This document shows positions 44,788 through 53,696 of a DNA stretch of 64,000 nt, one piece after another; position 1 is the first letter of the stretch; the number at the start of each line of letters is the position of its first letter. A program made the translations under genes and the position numbers. Under the pieces are notes generated by a model. The model was given only the letters and a program-made list of their open reading frames with translations, ran no database searches and was not told the DNA's origin. The DNA is from Micromonospora ureilytica (GTDB lineage: Bacteria; Actinomycetota; Actinomycetes; Mycobacteriales; Micromonosporaceae). The stretch is taken from contig NZ_JADOTX010000001.1 in NCBI RefSeq assembly GCF_015751765.1, positions 6,448,001-6,512,000 of the forward strand, in the 5' to 3' direction.

Positions 44788-46005
44788 ATGGCGAAGATCA
44801 AGGTAAACAACCCGGTCGTAGAACTCGACGGCGACGAGATGACCCGGATCATCTGGAAGCAGATCCGGGAGCAGCTGATCCTGCCCTACCTCGACGTCGA
44901 CCTGCACTACTACGACCTGTCGATCCAGCACCGCGACGAGACCGACGACCAGGTCACCATCGACGCCGCCAACGCCATCAAGGAGCACGGCGTCGGCGTC
45001 AAGTGCGCGACCATCACCCCGGACGAGGCCCGGGTCGAGGAGTTCGGCCTGAAGAAGATGTGGCGGTCGCCCAACGGCACCATCCGCAACATCCTCGGCG
45101 GCGTCGTCTTCCGTGAGCCGATCATCATGTCCAACGTGCCGCGGCTGGTCCCCGGCTGGACCAAGCCGATCATCATCGGCCGGCACGCCCACGGTGACCA
45201 GTACAAGGCCACCGACTTCGTCGTCCCCGGCCCGGGCACGGTGACCATCACCTACACCCCGGCCGACGGCGGCGCGCCGATGGAGATGGAGGTCGCCAAC
45301 TTCCCCGGCGGCGGCATCGCCATGGGCATGTACAACTACGACGAGTCGATCCGGGACTTCGCCCGGGCGTCGTTCCGGTACGGACTGGACCGCAACTACC
45401 CGGTCTACCTGTCCACCAAGAACACCATCCTCAAGGCGTACGACGGCCGGTTCAAGGACCTCTTCGCCGAGGTGTTCGAGGCCGAGTTCAAGGCCGAGTT
45501 CGACGCCGCCGGCATCACCTACGAGCACCGGCTCATCGACGACATGGTCGCCGCCGCGCTCAAGTGGGAGGGCGGCTACGTCTGGGCCTGCAAGAACTAC
45601 GACGGTGACGTGCAGTCCGACACCGTCGCGCAGGGCTTCGGCTCGCTGGGTCTGATGACCTCCGTCCTGCTCTCCCCGGACGGCCGGACCGTCGAGGCCG
45701 AGGCCGCGCACGGCACTGTCACCCGGCACTACCGGCAGTACCAGAAGGGTGAGAAGACCTCGACCAACCCGATCGCGTCGATCTACGCCTGGACCCGGGG
45801 CCTGGCCCACCGGGGCAAGCTGGACGGCACGCCGACGGTCACCGAGTTCGCCAACACCCTGGAGCAGGTCATCGTCGACACCGTCGAGGGCGGTCAGATG
45901 ACCAAGGACCTCTCGCTGCTCATCTCGCGGGACGCCCCGTGGCTGACCACCGACGAGTTCATGAACGCGCTCGACGAGAACCTGGCCCGCAAGATCGCCG
46001 CCTGA
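44788..46005 (+). CDS. icd: NADP-dependent isocitrate dehydrogenase
   Basis: Homodimeric, eukaryote-like isocitrate dehydrogenase of 405 residues. Visible features are [26 protein letters not shown] for substrate binding, [14 protein letters not shown], the metal site in [11 protein letters not shown] and NYDGDVQSD, and [15 protein letters not shown] 44788 has AGAGGAG upstream. TCA-cycle enzyme, with mdh and sucCD nearby. Confidence 0.98.
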   Translation: MAKIKVNNPVVELDGDEMTRIIWKQIREQLILPYLDVDLHYYDLSIQHRDETDDQVTIDAANAIKEHGVGVKCATITPDEARVEEFGLKKMWRSPNGTIRNILGGVVFREPIIMSNVPRLVPGWTKPIIIGRHAHGDQYKATDFVVPGPGTVTITYTPADGGAPMEMEVANFPGGGIAMGMYNYDESIRDFARASFRYGLDRNYPVYLSTKNTILKAYDGRFKDLFAEVFEAEFKAEFDAAGITYEHRLIDDMVAAALKWEGGYVWACKNYDGDVQSDTVAQGFGSLGLMTSVLLSPDGRTVEAEAAHGTVTRHYRQYQKGEKTSTNPIASIYAWTRGLAHRGKLDGTPTVTEFANTLEQVIVDTVEGGQMTKDLSLLISRDAPWLTTDEFMNALDENLARKIAA

Positions 46006-46028
46006 TCCAGGCGTACCGCGTCATCGGA

Positions 46029-46054
46029 GCCCGTCGGCACCTCTGCCGGCGGGC
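46029..46054 (+). terminator. terminator after icd
   Basis: Eleven-base stem with one G-T pair (46029-46039 with 46044-46054), 4-nt loop, followed by TTC. Confidence 0.7.
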
Positions 46055-46088
46055 TTCGGCGTGTCCGGCGCCGCCGCGCCGGTCGGCG

Positions 46089-46170
46089 TCACTGCGGCCG
46101 GCGCGCCTCGTTGACCAGGATGGACGAGATGCCAGTCGAGTCCAGGAAGGTTGACCTCGGTCGACCCGCG
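46089..46170 (-). pseudogene. remnant of a STAS-domain protein
   Basis: Leftward translation gives FLDSTGISSILVNEARRP, the core of a STAS (anti-sigma-factor antagonist) domain around the phosphorylatable Ser. Upstream codons for V-D and E-V-N fall in other frames, so at least two frameshifts separate this from an intact V-D-L-x-x-V-x-F-L-D-S-T-G motif. No rest of the domain is seen. A decayed gene fragment in a 496-bp gap between icd and galT. Confidence 0.6.
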
Positions 46171-46234
46171 GCACCCGTGCGCCGATCAGCCAGCCTTCTC
46201 GGCTGTGCCGTGCACAGCCAGCCGTCCCTTCCCT

Positions 46235-46262
46235 GCGGGGGGCCCTGTCCCGGGCCCCCCGC
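46235..46262. terminator. GC-only hairpin in icd-galT gap
   Basis: Eleven-base perfect stem (46235-46245 with 46252-46262), 6-nt loop, no T-tail. Could end the decayed STAS gene or be a relic. Confidence 0.5.
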
Positions 46263-46346
46263 GCCCTGTTTCCCGCCAAGCCCAGGCCGCGCGCACAGCA
46301 GGGCTGATGCCGTCGACGGTGCCGGCCGGCGGGCACTCCAGAGAGA

Positions 46347-46386
46347 GTGATGTCTGTGAGTCATCACGATGACTCACAGACATCAC
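46347..46386. repeat. 40-bp near-perfect palindrome
   Basis: Nineteen-base arms GTGATGTCTGTGAGTCATC (46347-46365) and complement (46368-46386) around a 2-nt centre. It is AT-richer than its surroundings, has no T-tail and is too long for a simple operator. Role unknown; it lies 115 bp beyond the galT stop. Confidence 0.85.
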
Positions 46387-46501
46387 GCTTCCTGCCGTGT
46401 GGGGTGGGAGGTCGGGCCGCGCTCACGGCCGTGCCGAACGCCCCGCGAGCCCGCACGTCCGCGAGCCCGTCGGCGTGCAATTGTTGCCTGGCCGGGAGCG
46501 T

Positions 46502-47578
46502 TCAGGCGGCGCGCAGCAGGTCGGCGGCGCGTTCCGGGGCGATGTCGTTGATGAAGACGCCCATCCCGGACTCGGAGCCCGCCAGGTACTTCAGCTTGTC
46601 CGTGGCCCGCCGGATGCTGAACAGCTGTAGGTGCAGGTGGCCCAGCTCGCGGTCGATCCGCACCGGCGCCTGGTGCCAGGCCGAGATGTATGGCATCGGC
46701 ATGTCGAACAGGCCGTCGAAGCGGCGCAGCAGATCCAGGTAGAGCGGCCCGAAGGCGTCCCGCTCGCTGTCGCTGAGCGCCGGGATATCCGGCACCACGC
46801 GGTGCGGCGCGACGTGCACCTCGAACGGCCAGCGCGCGGCCGCCGGGACGAACGCCGTCCAGTGTTCGTTCTCGGCGACCACCCGGTCACCGGTGGCGCG
46901 CTCGGCGGCCAGCACGTCCGCGTACAGGTTGCCCCCACCGGTCCGCTCGGCGTGCCGGCGTGCCGCGGCCAGCAGCGCGCGGGTGCGCGGCGTCACGAAA
47001 GGGTACGCGTAGATCTGCCCGTGCGGGTGGTGCAGCGTGACACCGATTTCGACGCCCCGGTTCTCGAAGCAGAAGACCTGCTCGACGCCGGGCAGCGCGC
47101 CGAGCACCTCGGTGCGGTCGGCGAGCGCGTCCAGCACGGTGCGGACCCGGCGCGGGGGCAGGCTGGCGAAGGAGGAGTTGTGGTCGGAGGTGAAGCAGAC
47201 CACCTCGCACCGGCCGAGGCCCGGCCGGACCGGTGTGAACGGGGTGATCTCCCCGGGCTCCTCGGCCACCCGACCGCTCAGCGACGGGAACCGGTTCTCG
47301 AAGACCACCACGTCGTAGTCGGGGGCGGGGATCTCGGTCAGCCGGTCGCCCACCGACGGGTCGAGGGGGCACTCGTTCGCCGGCGGGAGGAACATGCGGG
47401 TCTGCCGGTGCACGGCGACCGCCACCCACTCGTCGGTCAGCGGGTCGTAGCGCAGCTGCGACGCGGGGGGAGGCGGCGGCAGGTCCCGGCGGTCCGGCTG
47501 GTCGCGGACCGCGTCGTCGCGCTCGTCGAAGTAGATCAGCTCCCGGCCGTCGGCCAGGTCGATCGCGGTGCGCTTCAC
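46502..47578 (-). CDS. galT: galactose-1-phosphate uridylyltransferase
   Basis: Leloir-pathway enzyme of 358 residues in the HIT superfamily. The nucleophilic His is in LHHPHGQIYAYPF; NRFPSLSG, FTSDHNSSF and HLHLQLFSIRR are typical. The N terminus has a Pro-rich insert. It starts 12 bp after the DeoR-family gene, so both are one operon; galK, the usual next gene, does not follow. Confidence 0.95.
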   Translation of the reverse strand: MKRTAIDLADGRELIYFDERDDAVRDQPDRRDLPPPPPASQLRYDPLTDEWVAVAVHRQTRMFLPPANECPLDPSVGDRLTEIPAPDYDVVVFENRFPSLSGRVAEEPGEITPFTPVRPGLGRCEVVCFTSDHNSSFASLPPRRVRTVLDALADRTEVLGALPGVEQVFCFENRGVEIGVTLHHPHGQIYAYPFVTPRTRALLAAARRHAERTGGGNLYADVLAAERATGDRVVAENEHWTAFVPAAARWPFEVHVAPHRVVPDIPALSDSERDAFGPLYLDLLRRFDGLFDMPMPYISAWHQAPVRIDRELGHLHLQLFSIRRATDKLKYLAGSESGMGVFINDIAPERAADLLRAA

Positions 47579-47590
47579 GGCGCTGTCCCC

Positions 47591-48400
47591 TCAGTTGTCG
47601 GCGTGCGCGTCACGCGGCCCGCCCCTTGTCGCCTTCACCATGATCAGTTCGCCCACGTGTTCGCCGAGTACCCGTCGTGCGGATGGAGGCAACCGGTCGT
47701 CGCTGACCAGTACGTGGGCCGCCGCCAACTCGACGATCGAGGAGATGCCCACACTGCCCCACTTGGTGTGGTCGGCGAGCACCACCAGTTGGTCCGCCGC
47801 GGCCACGAGCGCCCGATCGGTCTCCGCCTCCATGAGGTTCGGGGTGGTGAAGCCGGCCCGCTCGGTGATGCCGTGGACGCCCAGGAAGAGCAGATCCAGG
47901 TGCAGTGCCCGGACCGCCCCGACCGCGAGCGGACCGACAAGCGCGTCCGACGGTGTGCGTACGCCCCCGGTGAGCACCACCGTCTGGTCCGGGCGGCCCC
48001 CGGCGTGCATGATCTCGGCCACCGGCAGCGAGTTGGTCACGACGGTCAGCTCGGGCACGTTCACCAGCCTGCGGGCCAGCTCGGCCGTGGTGGTGCCGGC
48101 GGAGAGCGCGACCGCCGCTCCTGGCCGGACCAGCTGAGCGGCCCGGTCGGCGATGGCCGCCTTCTCCGGCAGTTGGCGGACCGACTTGGCGCGGAAACCC
48201 GGCTCGTCGGTCGAGCTCGGCCCGGTTGTGGTGGCGCCGCCGTGCACCTTGGCCAGCAGGCCGCGCTCGTGCAGCGCGTCCAGGTCACGCCGGATGGTCA
48301 TGTCGGAGACGCCGAACTCGCCTGCCAGGTCGCTGACCCGGACGCCGCCGGTCGAGCGGACCCGCTCCAGGATGGCGGCCTGCCGCTGTTGAGCGAGCAT
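47591..48400 (-). CDS. DeoR-family transcriptional regulator
   Basis: Regulator of 269 residues: N-terminal winged HTH (RQAAILERVRSTGGVRVSDLAGEFGVSDMTIRRDLDALHERG) and a C-terminal sugar-phosphate sensor domain (ALSAGTTTAELARRL, TNSLPVAEIM, LTGGVRTPSDALVGPLA). Operonic with galT, so it most likely represses galactose use and responds to a sugar phosphate. Confidence 0.94.
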   Translation of the reverse strand: MLAQQRQAAILERVRSTGGVRVSDLAGEFGVSDMTIRRDLDALHERGLLAKVHGGATTTGPSSTDEPGFRAKSVRQLPEKAAIADRAAQLVRPGAAVALSAGTTTAELARRLVNVPELTVVTNSLPVAEIMHAGGRPDQTVVLTGGVRTPSDALVGPLAVGAVRALHLDLLFLGVHGITERAGFTTPNLMEAETDRALVAAADQLVVLADHTKWGSVGISSIVELAAAHVLVSDDRLPPSARRVLGEHVGELIMVKATRGGPRDAHADN

Positions 48401-48444
48401 CAGCCGTGCCTCCCCGAGCGTCCACGTATCTCACGCAGTCAAAC

Positions 48445-48466
48445 GTGTTCCAACAAAGATGAACAC
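48445..48466. promoter_or_regulatory. operator candidate upstream of deoR-galT
   Basis: GTGTTC-N10-GAACAC inverted repeat, AT-rich, 45 bp upstream of the DeoR-type start. Likely autoregulatory site for that regulator. Confidence 0.4.
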
Positions 48467-48511
48467 TAGCGCGTGCCGGTCAGCTGTGGAAGGAACGGGT
48501 ACGGCGACGCC

Positions 48512-50041
48512 TCAGGCCGACGCGATCGTCAGCTCCACCCAGCCGGTCTCGGTCAGATGGTGCAGCACGGCCTGGACCGCGTCCGCCACGCTCAGGTCGG
48601 TGGTGTCGAGCACCAGATCGGCGTCGGTCGGCTCCTCGTACGGATCGTCGATGCCGGTCATCCCGGTGAGCAGGCCGGCCCGCGCTCGCGCGTACAGGCC
48701 CTTGCGGTCCCGTTGCTCGCACACCTCCAGCGGGGTGGCCACGTGCACAAGCACGAAACCCGCCCCGGCGGCGAGGGCCATCTCCCGGGCGGTGGCGCGA
48801 GCCGCCGCGTACGGGGCGATCGGGCAGCAGATGCCCACCCCACGGTGCCGGGCGATCTCGGCGGCCACCCAGCCGATCCGCCGCACGTTGAGATCGCGAT
48901 CGGCCTTGCTGAAGCCCAGCCCGGCGGAGAGCTCCCGGCGCACCACGTCCCCGTCGAGCAGGGTGAGTGTGCGGTCGCCGCTCTCCCGTAACGCGTCCGC
49001 CAGCCCTCGGGCGATTGTCGACTTGCCGGAGCCGGAGAGACCGGTCAGGAAGACCACCAGCCCTCGCTGCCGACGCGGCGGCCGGGCCCGGGCCAACTCC
49101 CGCGCCACAGCGGGCGGAGTGTGCCACTCCGGTAGCGGGAAACCCCGGTCGAGCAGGTCGTCGATCTCCGGCTGGGTCAGCGCGAGCCGACGGTTGCGCG
49201 GTGGGATGTCCTCCCGCCAACGCCACTGCCCGTCCCGGTTGTCGTACGCCAGTTCGCGCGGCACCAGCACCCGCAGCCCGGCGCCGGAAAGCATGTCCCC
49301 GGTGGAGAGCAGGTGGGTGACCCCGTACGCGGCGGAGACCCGGGCGCGCAGCAACGCGTCACTGATCTCCTCGCGTCGGTGCGACAGCGGCACCGCGACC
49401 AGGGTGGCGGGCGGCATCCGGTCCCGCGCGGCGAAGATCGTACGGACCAGCGCCTCCGGTGGGAGCCCGTCGACGCCGCCCTCACCGACCGGGATCATCA
49501 CGAGTAGATGAGCGGCAAGGGTGCGGGCGGCATGGGCGATCTGGGCGAGCTGCGGCCGATGCAGGGGCCGATCGGCGATCACCCCGAGCACCCGGCCCGG
49601 GGGCAGCAGCGCGCGGACCTCCTCCGGGTTGCGACGCAGTCGCTGGAACGGACCGTGCCCACCGTCGCCCAGTCGCCGGACCTGGCCGCCCACCCCGGCC
49701 ACGCCCTCGCGCACCGGCCAGACGTCGGCCACGTCCAGGGCGGCCGCCGGCGCGCCCTCCCCGTCGGTCAGCACGAGCGCCCGGCGGGCCGGGTCGCGCG
49801 GATCGAAGCTCTGCGCCAGTGCGGCCGGCACCTGGAGAACGACCGCTACCTGCCACGGTGTGCCGTCGGCCAGCCGGGCGCGTCGGCTGACCGAGACCAG
49901 GTCGGCGCGGGTCATGAAGCCGGTCAGAGGGGCGTACGCGCCGGTCAGCAGCAGCTCCAGATCCGCGAGCTCACCGGGACGTGGCGTGTACGCCGGTGCG
50001 TCCCGTAGCACCTCGTCGGGCAGCACCCAGCCGTTGCTCAT
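48512..50041 (-). CDS. cysC: APS kinase fused to degenerate ATP-sulfurylase domain
   Basis: Protein of 509 residues. Residues 1-320 resemble ATP sulfurylase, but the nucleotide motif HxGH reads PLHRPQ (second His lost) and the GRDH segment reads STGDML, so this half is probably inactive. Residues 330-509 are an intact APS kinase: P-loop LTGLSGSGKST, LDGDVVRRELSAGLGFSKADRDLNVRR and VHVATPLEVCEQRDRKGLYARAR. It makes PAPS, the donor for sulfotransferases such as the one at 13043. ATG 50039-50041 has GGGGG upstream; the frame extends nine codons further. Confidence 0.88.
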   Translation of the reverse strand: MSNGWVLPDEVLRDAPAYTPRPGELADLELLLTGAYAPLTGFMTRADLVSVSRRARLADGTPWQVAVVLQVPAALAQSFDPRDPARRALVLTDGEGAPAAALDVADVWPVREGVAGVGGQVRRLGDGGHGPFQRLRRNPEEVRALLPPGRVLGVIADRPLHRPQLAQIAHAARTLAAHLLVMIPVGEGGVDGLPPEALVRTIFAARDRMPPATLVAVPLSHRREEISDALLRARVSAAYGVTHLLSTGDMLSGAGLRVLVPRELAYDNRDGQWRWREDIPPRNRRLALTQPEIDDLLDRGFPLPEWHTPPAVARELARARPPRRQRGLVVFLTGLSGSGKSTIARGLADALRESGDRTLTLLDGDVVRRELSAGLGFSKADRDLNVRRIGWVAAEIARHRGVGICCPIAPYAAARATAREMALAAGAGFVLVHVATPLEVCEQRDRKGLYARARAGLLTGMTGIDDPYEEPTDADLVLDTTDLSVADAVQAVLHHLTETGWVELTIASA

Positions 50042-50129
50042 CCACACCCCCCACTCGCTGACCGGCACACAGTTTCGCAGCCGACCGCCGATCGGTCGAG
50101 GGCGCCACTCCCGGACCCCGGCGGGCGGA

Positions 50130-51644
50130 TCAGCGCTTGATCCGCCGGCCTACCGCCGACCGCAGCCGGTTCCACACCTTCCGCTCGTCCCGGATCCGGG
50201 GTCGCGAGCCGTCGGCCCGGCAGATGAACACCAGCGGCAGTCGCGCGTCCTCGGTCCAGCCCACGTTGGTGATCCGGGCCTTGAGCAGCCAGCTGCCCCT
50301 GGTTCGGCCTCCGTTGAGGGCGGCGAAATCGATCGTGGCGGTGGCCCGGTGCACCAGGTGGACGGTGTCCGCTCCGGTCGTACCGGTGATCCGCTCGGTC
50401 TGGAAGGTGTTCGGAAGGAAGATCTCGGCGCCGGTCTCCCGGTGGCGGGCCACCAGGTCCAGGCGGGCCTTGCGCACCTGCGCGGTGGCGTCGAGCACCT
50501 CGGGGGCGATCTCCTCCATCGGGAGCATCAGCACGTCGCGGCCGTCGTCGGCCTGGAAGCCGACCGGCTGGTCCGCGGAGCGCAGTTCGGCGGCGACGGT
50601 CACCGTGACGGCGTGGTCGGCCTGCCGGAGTTCGTCGATCGTGCCGTGTGCGGCGATGCCCGCCTCCCAGGAGGCAAGCCTGCGCAGGTCCGCGACGCGG
50701 CCCCGCTCCGCCAGGTACGCCACGGCGCGGAGCAGGGGCGGCAGCCCGCCCGCGACGCCAGGGGCGAATCGGTCCTGGATGATCTTCTGGACCTCCAGCG
50801 CGACCTGGTCCAGCCACGCCTCGGGGGCGTCCAGCAGCCGCTTGCCGCGCAGTCGGCTGAGCATCTCGTTGCGCAGCCAGCGCCGGTGCAGCCGGTCCCG
50901 CAGCGCACCCGGCTCGGTGTTGGCGTCCACGACGTCCAGCGCCTCCCGCACGCTGGCGAAGTAGCTCGACGGGTCCAGCCGGCCCGCTGTGACGTTACGC
51001 GCGTCGCCCCGCTGGACGTGGTGGTAGCAGGTGTAGTCGGACAGCACCGAGGTGCGCCGGGACAGGAAGTAGGCCCGGACGACAAGCGAGTGGTCCTCCA
51101 GCCGGCGCTTGCCGCCCTCCGGGAACCGCAGACCGTGCTCGTTGAGGAACGACCGCCGGAACAGCTTGTGGCAGGTCAGGCTGTCGATCAGCGGGGAGTT
51201 GCCAAGAGTGGCGTCGAAGCGGTTCTTCCGGAACAGCTCCCGTGGCACGGGACGCCCGTACCCGGCCATCTTCCCGACCACGATGTCCGCGTCGTTCGCC
51301 TTCGCGCACGCGTGCAGCCGCTCCAGCGCCTCGTCGGCGAACCAGTCGTCGTCGTCGGCGAAGAAGACGTACTCGCCCCGGGCGTGCTCGACGCCGAGGT
51401 TGCGCGGACGCGACGGCCAGCCGGAGTTCTCGATGTGCAGCACCCTGATGTGCGGGTGCTCAGCGGCCAGCCGATCCAGTCGCTCGGCCGTGTCGTCGGT
51501 CGAGCCGTCGTCGACGAAGATCGCTTCGAACTCGTCCGCGGGCAGTGACTGGCGCAGCAACGAGGCGGCGAGCTTCTCGATGTGCGGGCCGCAGTTGTAC
51601 GCCGGCACCACGACGCTCACCTTGGGGACGCCCACCTCGGCCAT
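50130..51644 (-). CDS. family 2 glycosyltransferase with C-terminal extension
   Basis: Protein of 504 residues. The first 230 are a GT-A domain: VSVVVPAYNCG, IFVDDGSTDDT, the metal motif FADDDDWFADEA and EDHSLVVRAYFLS. The remaining half is a helical part followed by a beta-rich domain (LDLVARHRETGAEIFLP) seen in actinobacterial wall or teichoic-acid-type glycosyltransferases. Probably transfers a sugar to a cell-wall polymer; the acceptor is unknown. Confidence 0.88.
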   Translation of the reverse strand: MAEVGVPKVSVVVPAYNCGPHIEKLAASLLRQSLPADEFEAIFVDDGSTDDTAERLDRLAAEHPHIRVLHIENSGWPSRPRNLGVEHARGEYVFFADDDDWFADEALERLHACAKANDADIVVGKMAGYGRPVPRELFRKNRFDATLGNSPLIDSLTCHKLFRRSFLNEHGLRFPEGGKRRLEDHSLVVRAYFLSRRTSVLSDYTCYHHVQRGDARNVTAGRLDPSSYFASVREALDVVDANTEPGALRDRLHRRWLRNEMLSRLRGKRLLDAPEAWLDQVALEVQKIIQDRFAPGVAGGLPPLLRAVAYLAERGRVADLRRLASWEAGIAAHGTIDELRQADHAVTVTVAAELRSADQPVGFQADDGRDVLMLPMEEIAPEVLDATAQVRKARLDLVARHRETGAEIFLPNTFQTERITGTTGADTVHLVHRATATIDFAALNGGRTRGSWLLKARITNVGWTEDARLPLVFICRADGSRPRIRDERKVWNRLRSAVGRRIKR

Positions 51645-51871
51645 CAGGATCCCTCCCGCGTCATAGGTCGATCACCGGGCGGGTCGATGCCTGGTGAACG
51701 GGAGGTGAATGGTGTCACCCCGGATGTCTCTTTCTTCAGGCGGGGTCGGGGCGAATGCGGGACCGGCGGAAACGTCGCAGCCGCCTCCGCTAGGACCTTA
51801 GGGGTCCGCCGGGGCAAGGAATCAGGGGAGCGCCCGGGGCGTGCCGGTGTTCCTGGTGGGCATCGACTCCC

Positions 51872-51877
51872 TACGCT
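51872..51877 (+). promoter_or_regulatory. -10 box of a probably leaderless ABC operon
   Basis: TACGCT ends six bases before the GTG start at 51884. No ribosome-binding site is visible, so a leaderless transcript is likely. Confidence 0.45.
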
Positions 51878-51883
51878 GGGCGC

Positions 51884-52798
51884 GTGACACTGATCGCGAC
51901 CCAGTCGCTCACCAAGACGTACGGAGGTCGGGTCACCGCACTCGCCGACCTCACCGTCGCCGTCGAGCCCGGGATCATCGGCTTGGTGGGCGCGAACGGC
52001 GCCGGCAAATCCACCTTGATCAAGATTCTGCTCGGCCTGATCGCACCAACCAGCGGTCAGGTCTCGGTGCTCGGCATCGACCCGACCGCAGACCCGGCGG
52101 CTGTCCGCAACCGGGTCGGCTACATGCCGGAGCACGACTGCCTCCCACCTGACCTGTCCGCCGCCGAGCTGGTCACCCACCTCGGCCGGATGAGCGGTCT
52201 GCCCCGCACCGCGGCTCGTGAGCGGGCCTCGGAGGCGCTGCGGCACGTGGGGCTCTACGAGGAGCGCTACCGCCCGGTCGGTGGCTACTCGACCGGCATG
52301 AAGCAGCGCGTCAAGCTGGCCCAGGCGCTGGTGCACGACCCCGACCTGCTGTTGCTGGACGAGCCGACCAACGGCCTGGACCCGGCCGGCCGTGACGCCA
52401 TGCTGGCCCTGGTGCACCGGATCGGCACCGAGTTCGGCATCTCCGTGCTGGTCTGCTCGCACCTGCTCGGCGAGGTCGAGCGGATCTGCGACACGCTGAT
52501 CGCCATCGACGGCGGCCGGTTGCTGCGCGCCGACAACATCTCCGCGATGACCACGGCCACCGACGTGCTCGCCGTGGAGGTCAGCGAGGGCACCGAGGAG
52601 CTCGCCGCCCGACTCGCCGAGCTGAAGCTGCCAGTCGCCCGGGACGGGCGACTGCTGCTCGTGCCGCTCGCCGACGACGGCACCTACGACCTGATCCTCG
52701 GTGCGGTCGCCGAACTGGACCTGCCACTGCACCGACTGGACCAGCGCCGGCACCGGGTGGCCGAACTCTTCGCCACGAGGGAGCTCACTCATGCCTGA
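51884..52798 (+). CDS. ABC-2 type transporter ATPase
   Basis: ATPase of 304 residues with Walker A GANGAGKSTL, a CcmA/NodI-like layout, signature YSTGMKQRVKLAQAL and Walker B LLLLDEPTNGLDP, plus a 90-residue C-terminal domain. First of four tightly packed genes (ATPase, permease, ATPase, permease). The operon probably forms one exporter or two related ones; the substrate is unknown. Confidence 0.93.
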   Translation: MTLIATQSLTKTYGGRVTALADLTVAVEPGIIGLVGANGAGKSTLIKILLGLIAPTSGQVSVLGIDPTADPAAVRNRVGYMPEHDCLPPDLSAAELVTHLGRMSGLPRTAARERASEALRHVGLYEERYRPVGGYSTGMKQRVKLAQALVHDPDLLLLDEPTNGLDPAGRDAMLALVHRIGTEFGISVLVCSHLLGEVERICDTLIAIDGGRLLRADNISAMTTATDVLAVEVSEGTEELAARLAELKLPVARDGRLLLVPLADDGTYDLILGAVAELDLPLHRLDQRRHRVAELFATRELTHA

Positions 52799-53696
52799 GC
52801 CGTCCACCGCCGCCGTGCGCCCCGCGCCGACCGGCGTCATCCACGACATCGGCTACCAGCGCTACGAGGGCCCGAGGTTGGGCCGTCGGCAGGTCTTCGG
52901 CGCGCTCTACCTGCACGGTCTGCGCACCGCATTCGGGTTCGGGCGCAGCGCCAAGGCCAAGATCTTCCCGTGGCTGGTGGTCGGCATCGTCACCCTGGTC
53001 GCGGTGGCCCTGGCCGCGGTACGCAGCCAGATCGGTGAGCCGGTCGCCACGTACGCCCAGTTCGCCGACGCGATGAGCTGGCTGGTCATCTTCTTCGTCG
53101 CGGTCGTCGCTCCGGAGCTGGTCTCTCGGGACCTGCGCAGCGGTGTGCTGCCGCTGTACTTCTCCCGGCCGCTGCCGCGCACCGACTACGCGCTGGCCAA
53201 GCTGCTGGCGCTGGTCACCGCGCTCTGGCTGCTGCTCGGCGGCCCCCAGCTGCTGATGTTCCTGGGTGCCGCGTTCACCACCAAGCAGGGCATGCGCGGG
53301 GTGTGGAACGAGCTGCTCGACCTGCTGCCCGGGCTGCTCTACGCCGGGCTGTGGGCCGTGGTCTTCGCCTCGGTCGGGCTGCTGGTCGCCTCGCTGACCG
53401 GCAAGCGCGCCTTCGCCGCCGGTGGGGTGGTGGCGGTCTTCCTGATGACCACCCCGATCGTCGGGGTGCTGAGCATCCTGCCGTCGCGCGCCGCCAACGA
53501 ACTGGCCGGGCTCGCCTCGCCCTCCACGCTGGTGCAGGGGGTGGGCATCTGGTCGCTGGGTGACCTGCTGGTCGAGGGCGATCCGGGCGAGATGATGATC
53601 GGCGGGTTCGGCCCGGTCTACGCCCTGGCCGCGGTGCTGCTGGTCGCCGGCGCGACAGCCCTCCTGCTGGCCCGCTACCGGAAGGTCGCCTCCTGA
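52791..53696 (+). CDS. ABC-2 type permease
   Basis: Membrane protein of 301 residues with six predicted segments and an N-terminal cytoplasmic stretch containing HDIGYQRYEGPRLGR, common in these permeases. ATG 52791 has GAGGGAG upstream and overlaps the ATPase gene by 8 nt. Its stop overlaps the next ATG. Confidence 0.9.
   Translation: MPEPSTAAVRPAPTGVIHDIGYQRYEGPRLGRRQVFGALYLHGLRTAFGFGRSAKAKIFPWLVVGIVTLVAVALAAVRSQIGEPVATYAQFADAMSWLVIFFVAVVAPELVSRDLRSGVLPLYFSRPLPRTDYALAKLLALVTALWLLLGGPQLLMFLGAAFTTKQGMRGVWNELLDLLPGLLYAGLWAVVFASVGLLVASLTGKRAFAAGGVVAVFLMTTPIVGVLSILPSRAANELAGLASPSTLVQGVGIWSLGDLLVEGDPGEMMIGGFGPVYALAAVLLVAGATALLLARYRKVAS

Noticed and set aside
46347..46386. Short frames encoding MSVSHHDDSQTS across the 40-bp palindrome
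   Set aside because: They arise from the palindrome itself on both strands and have no coding support.
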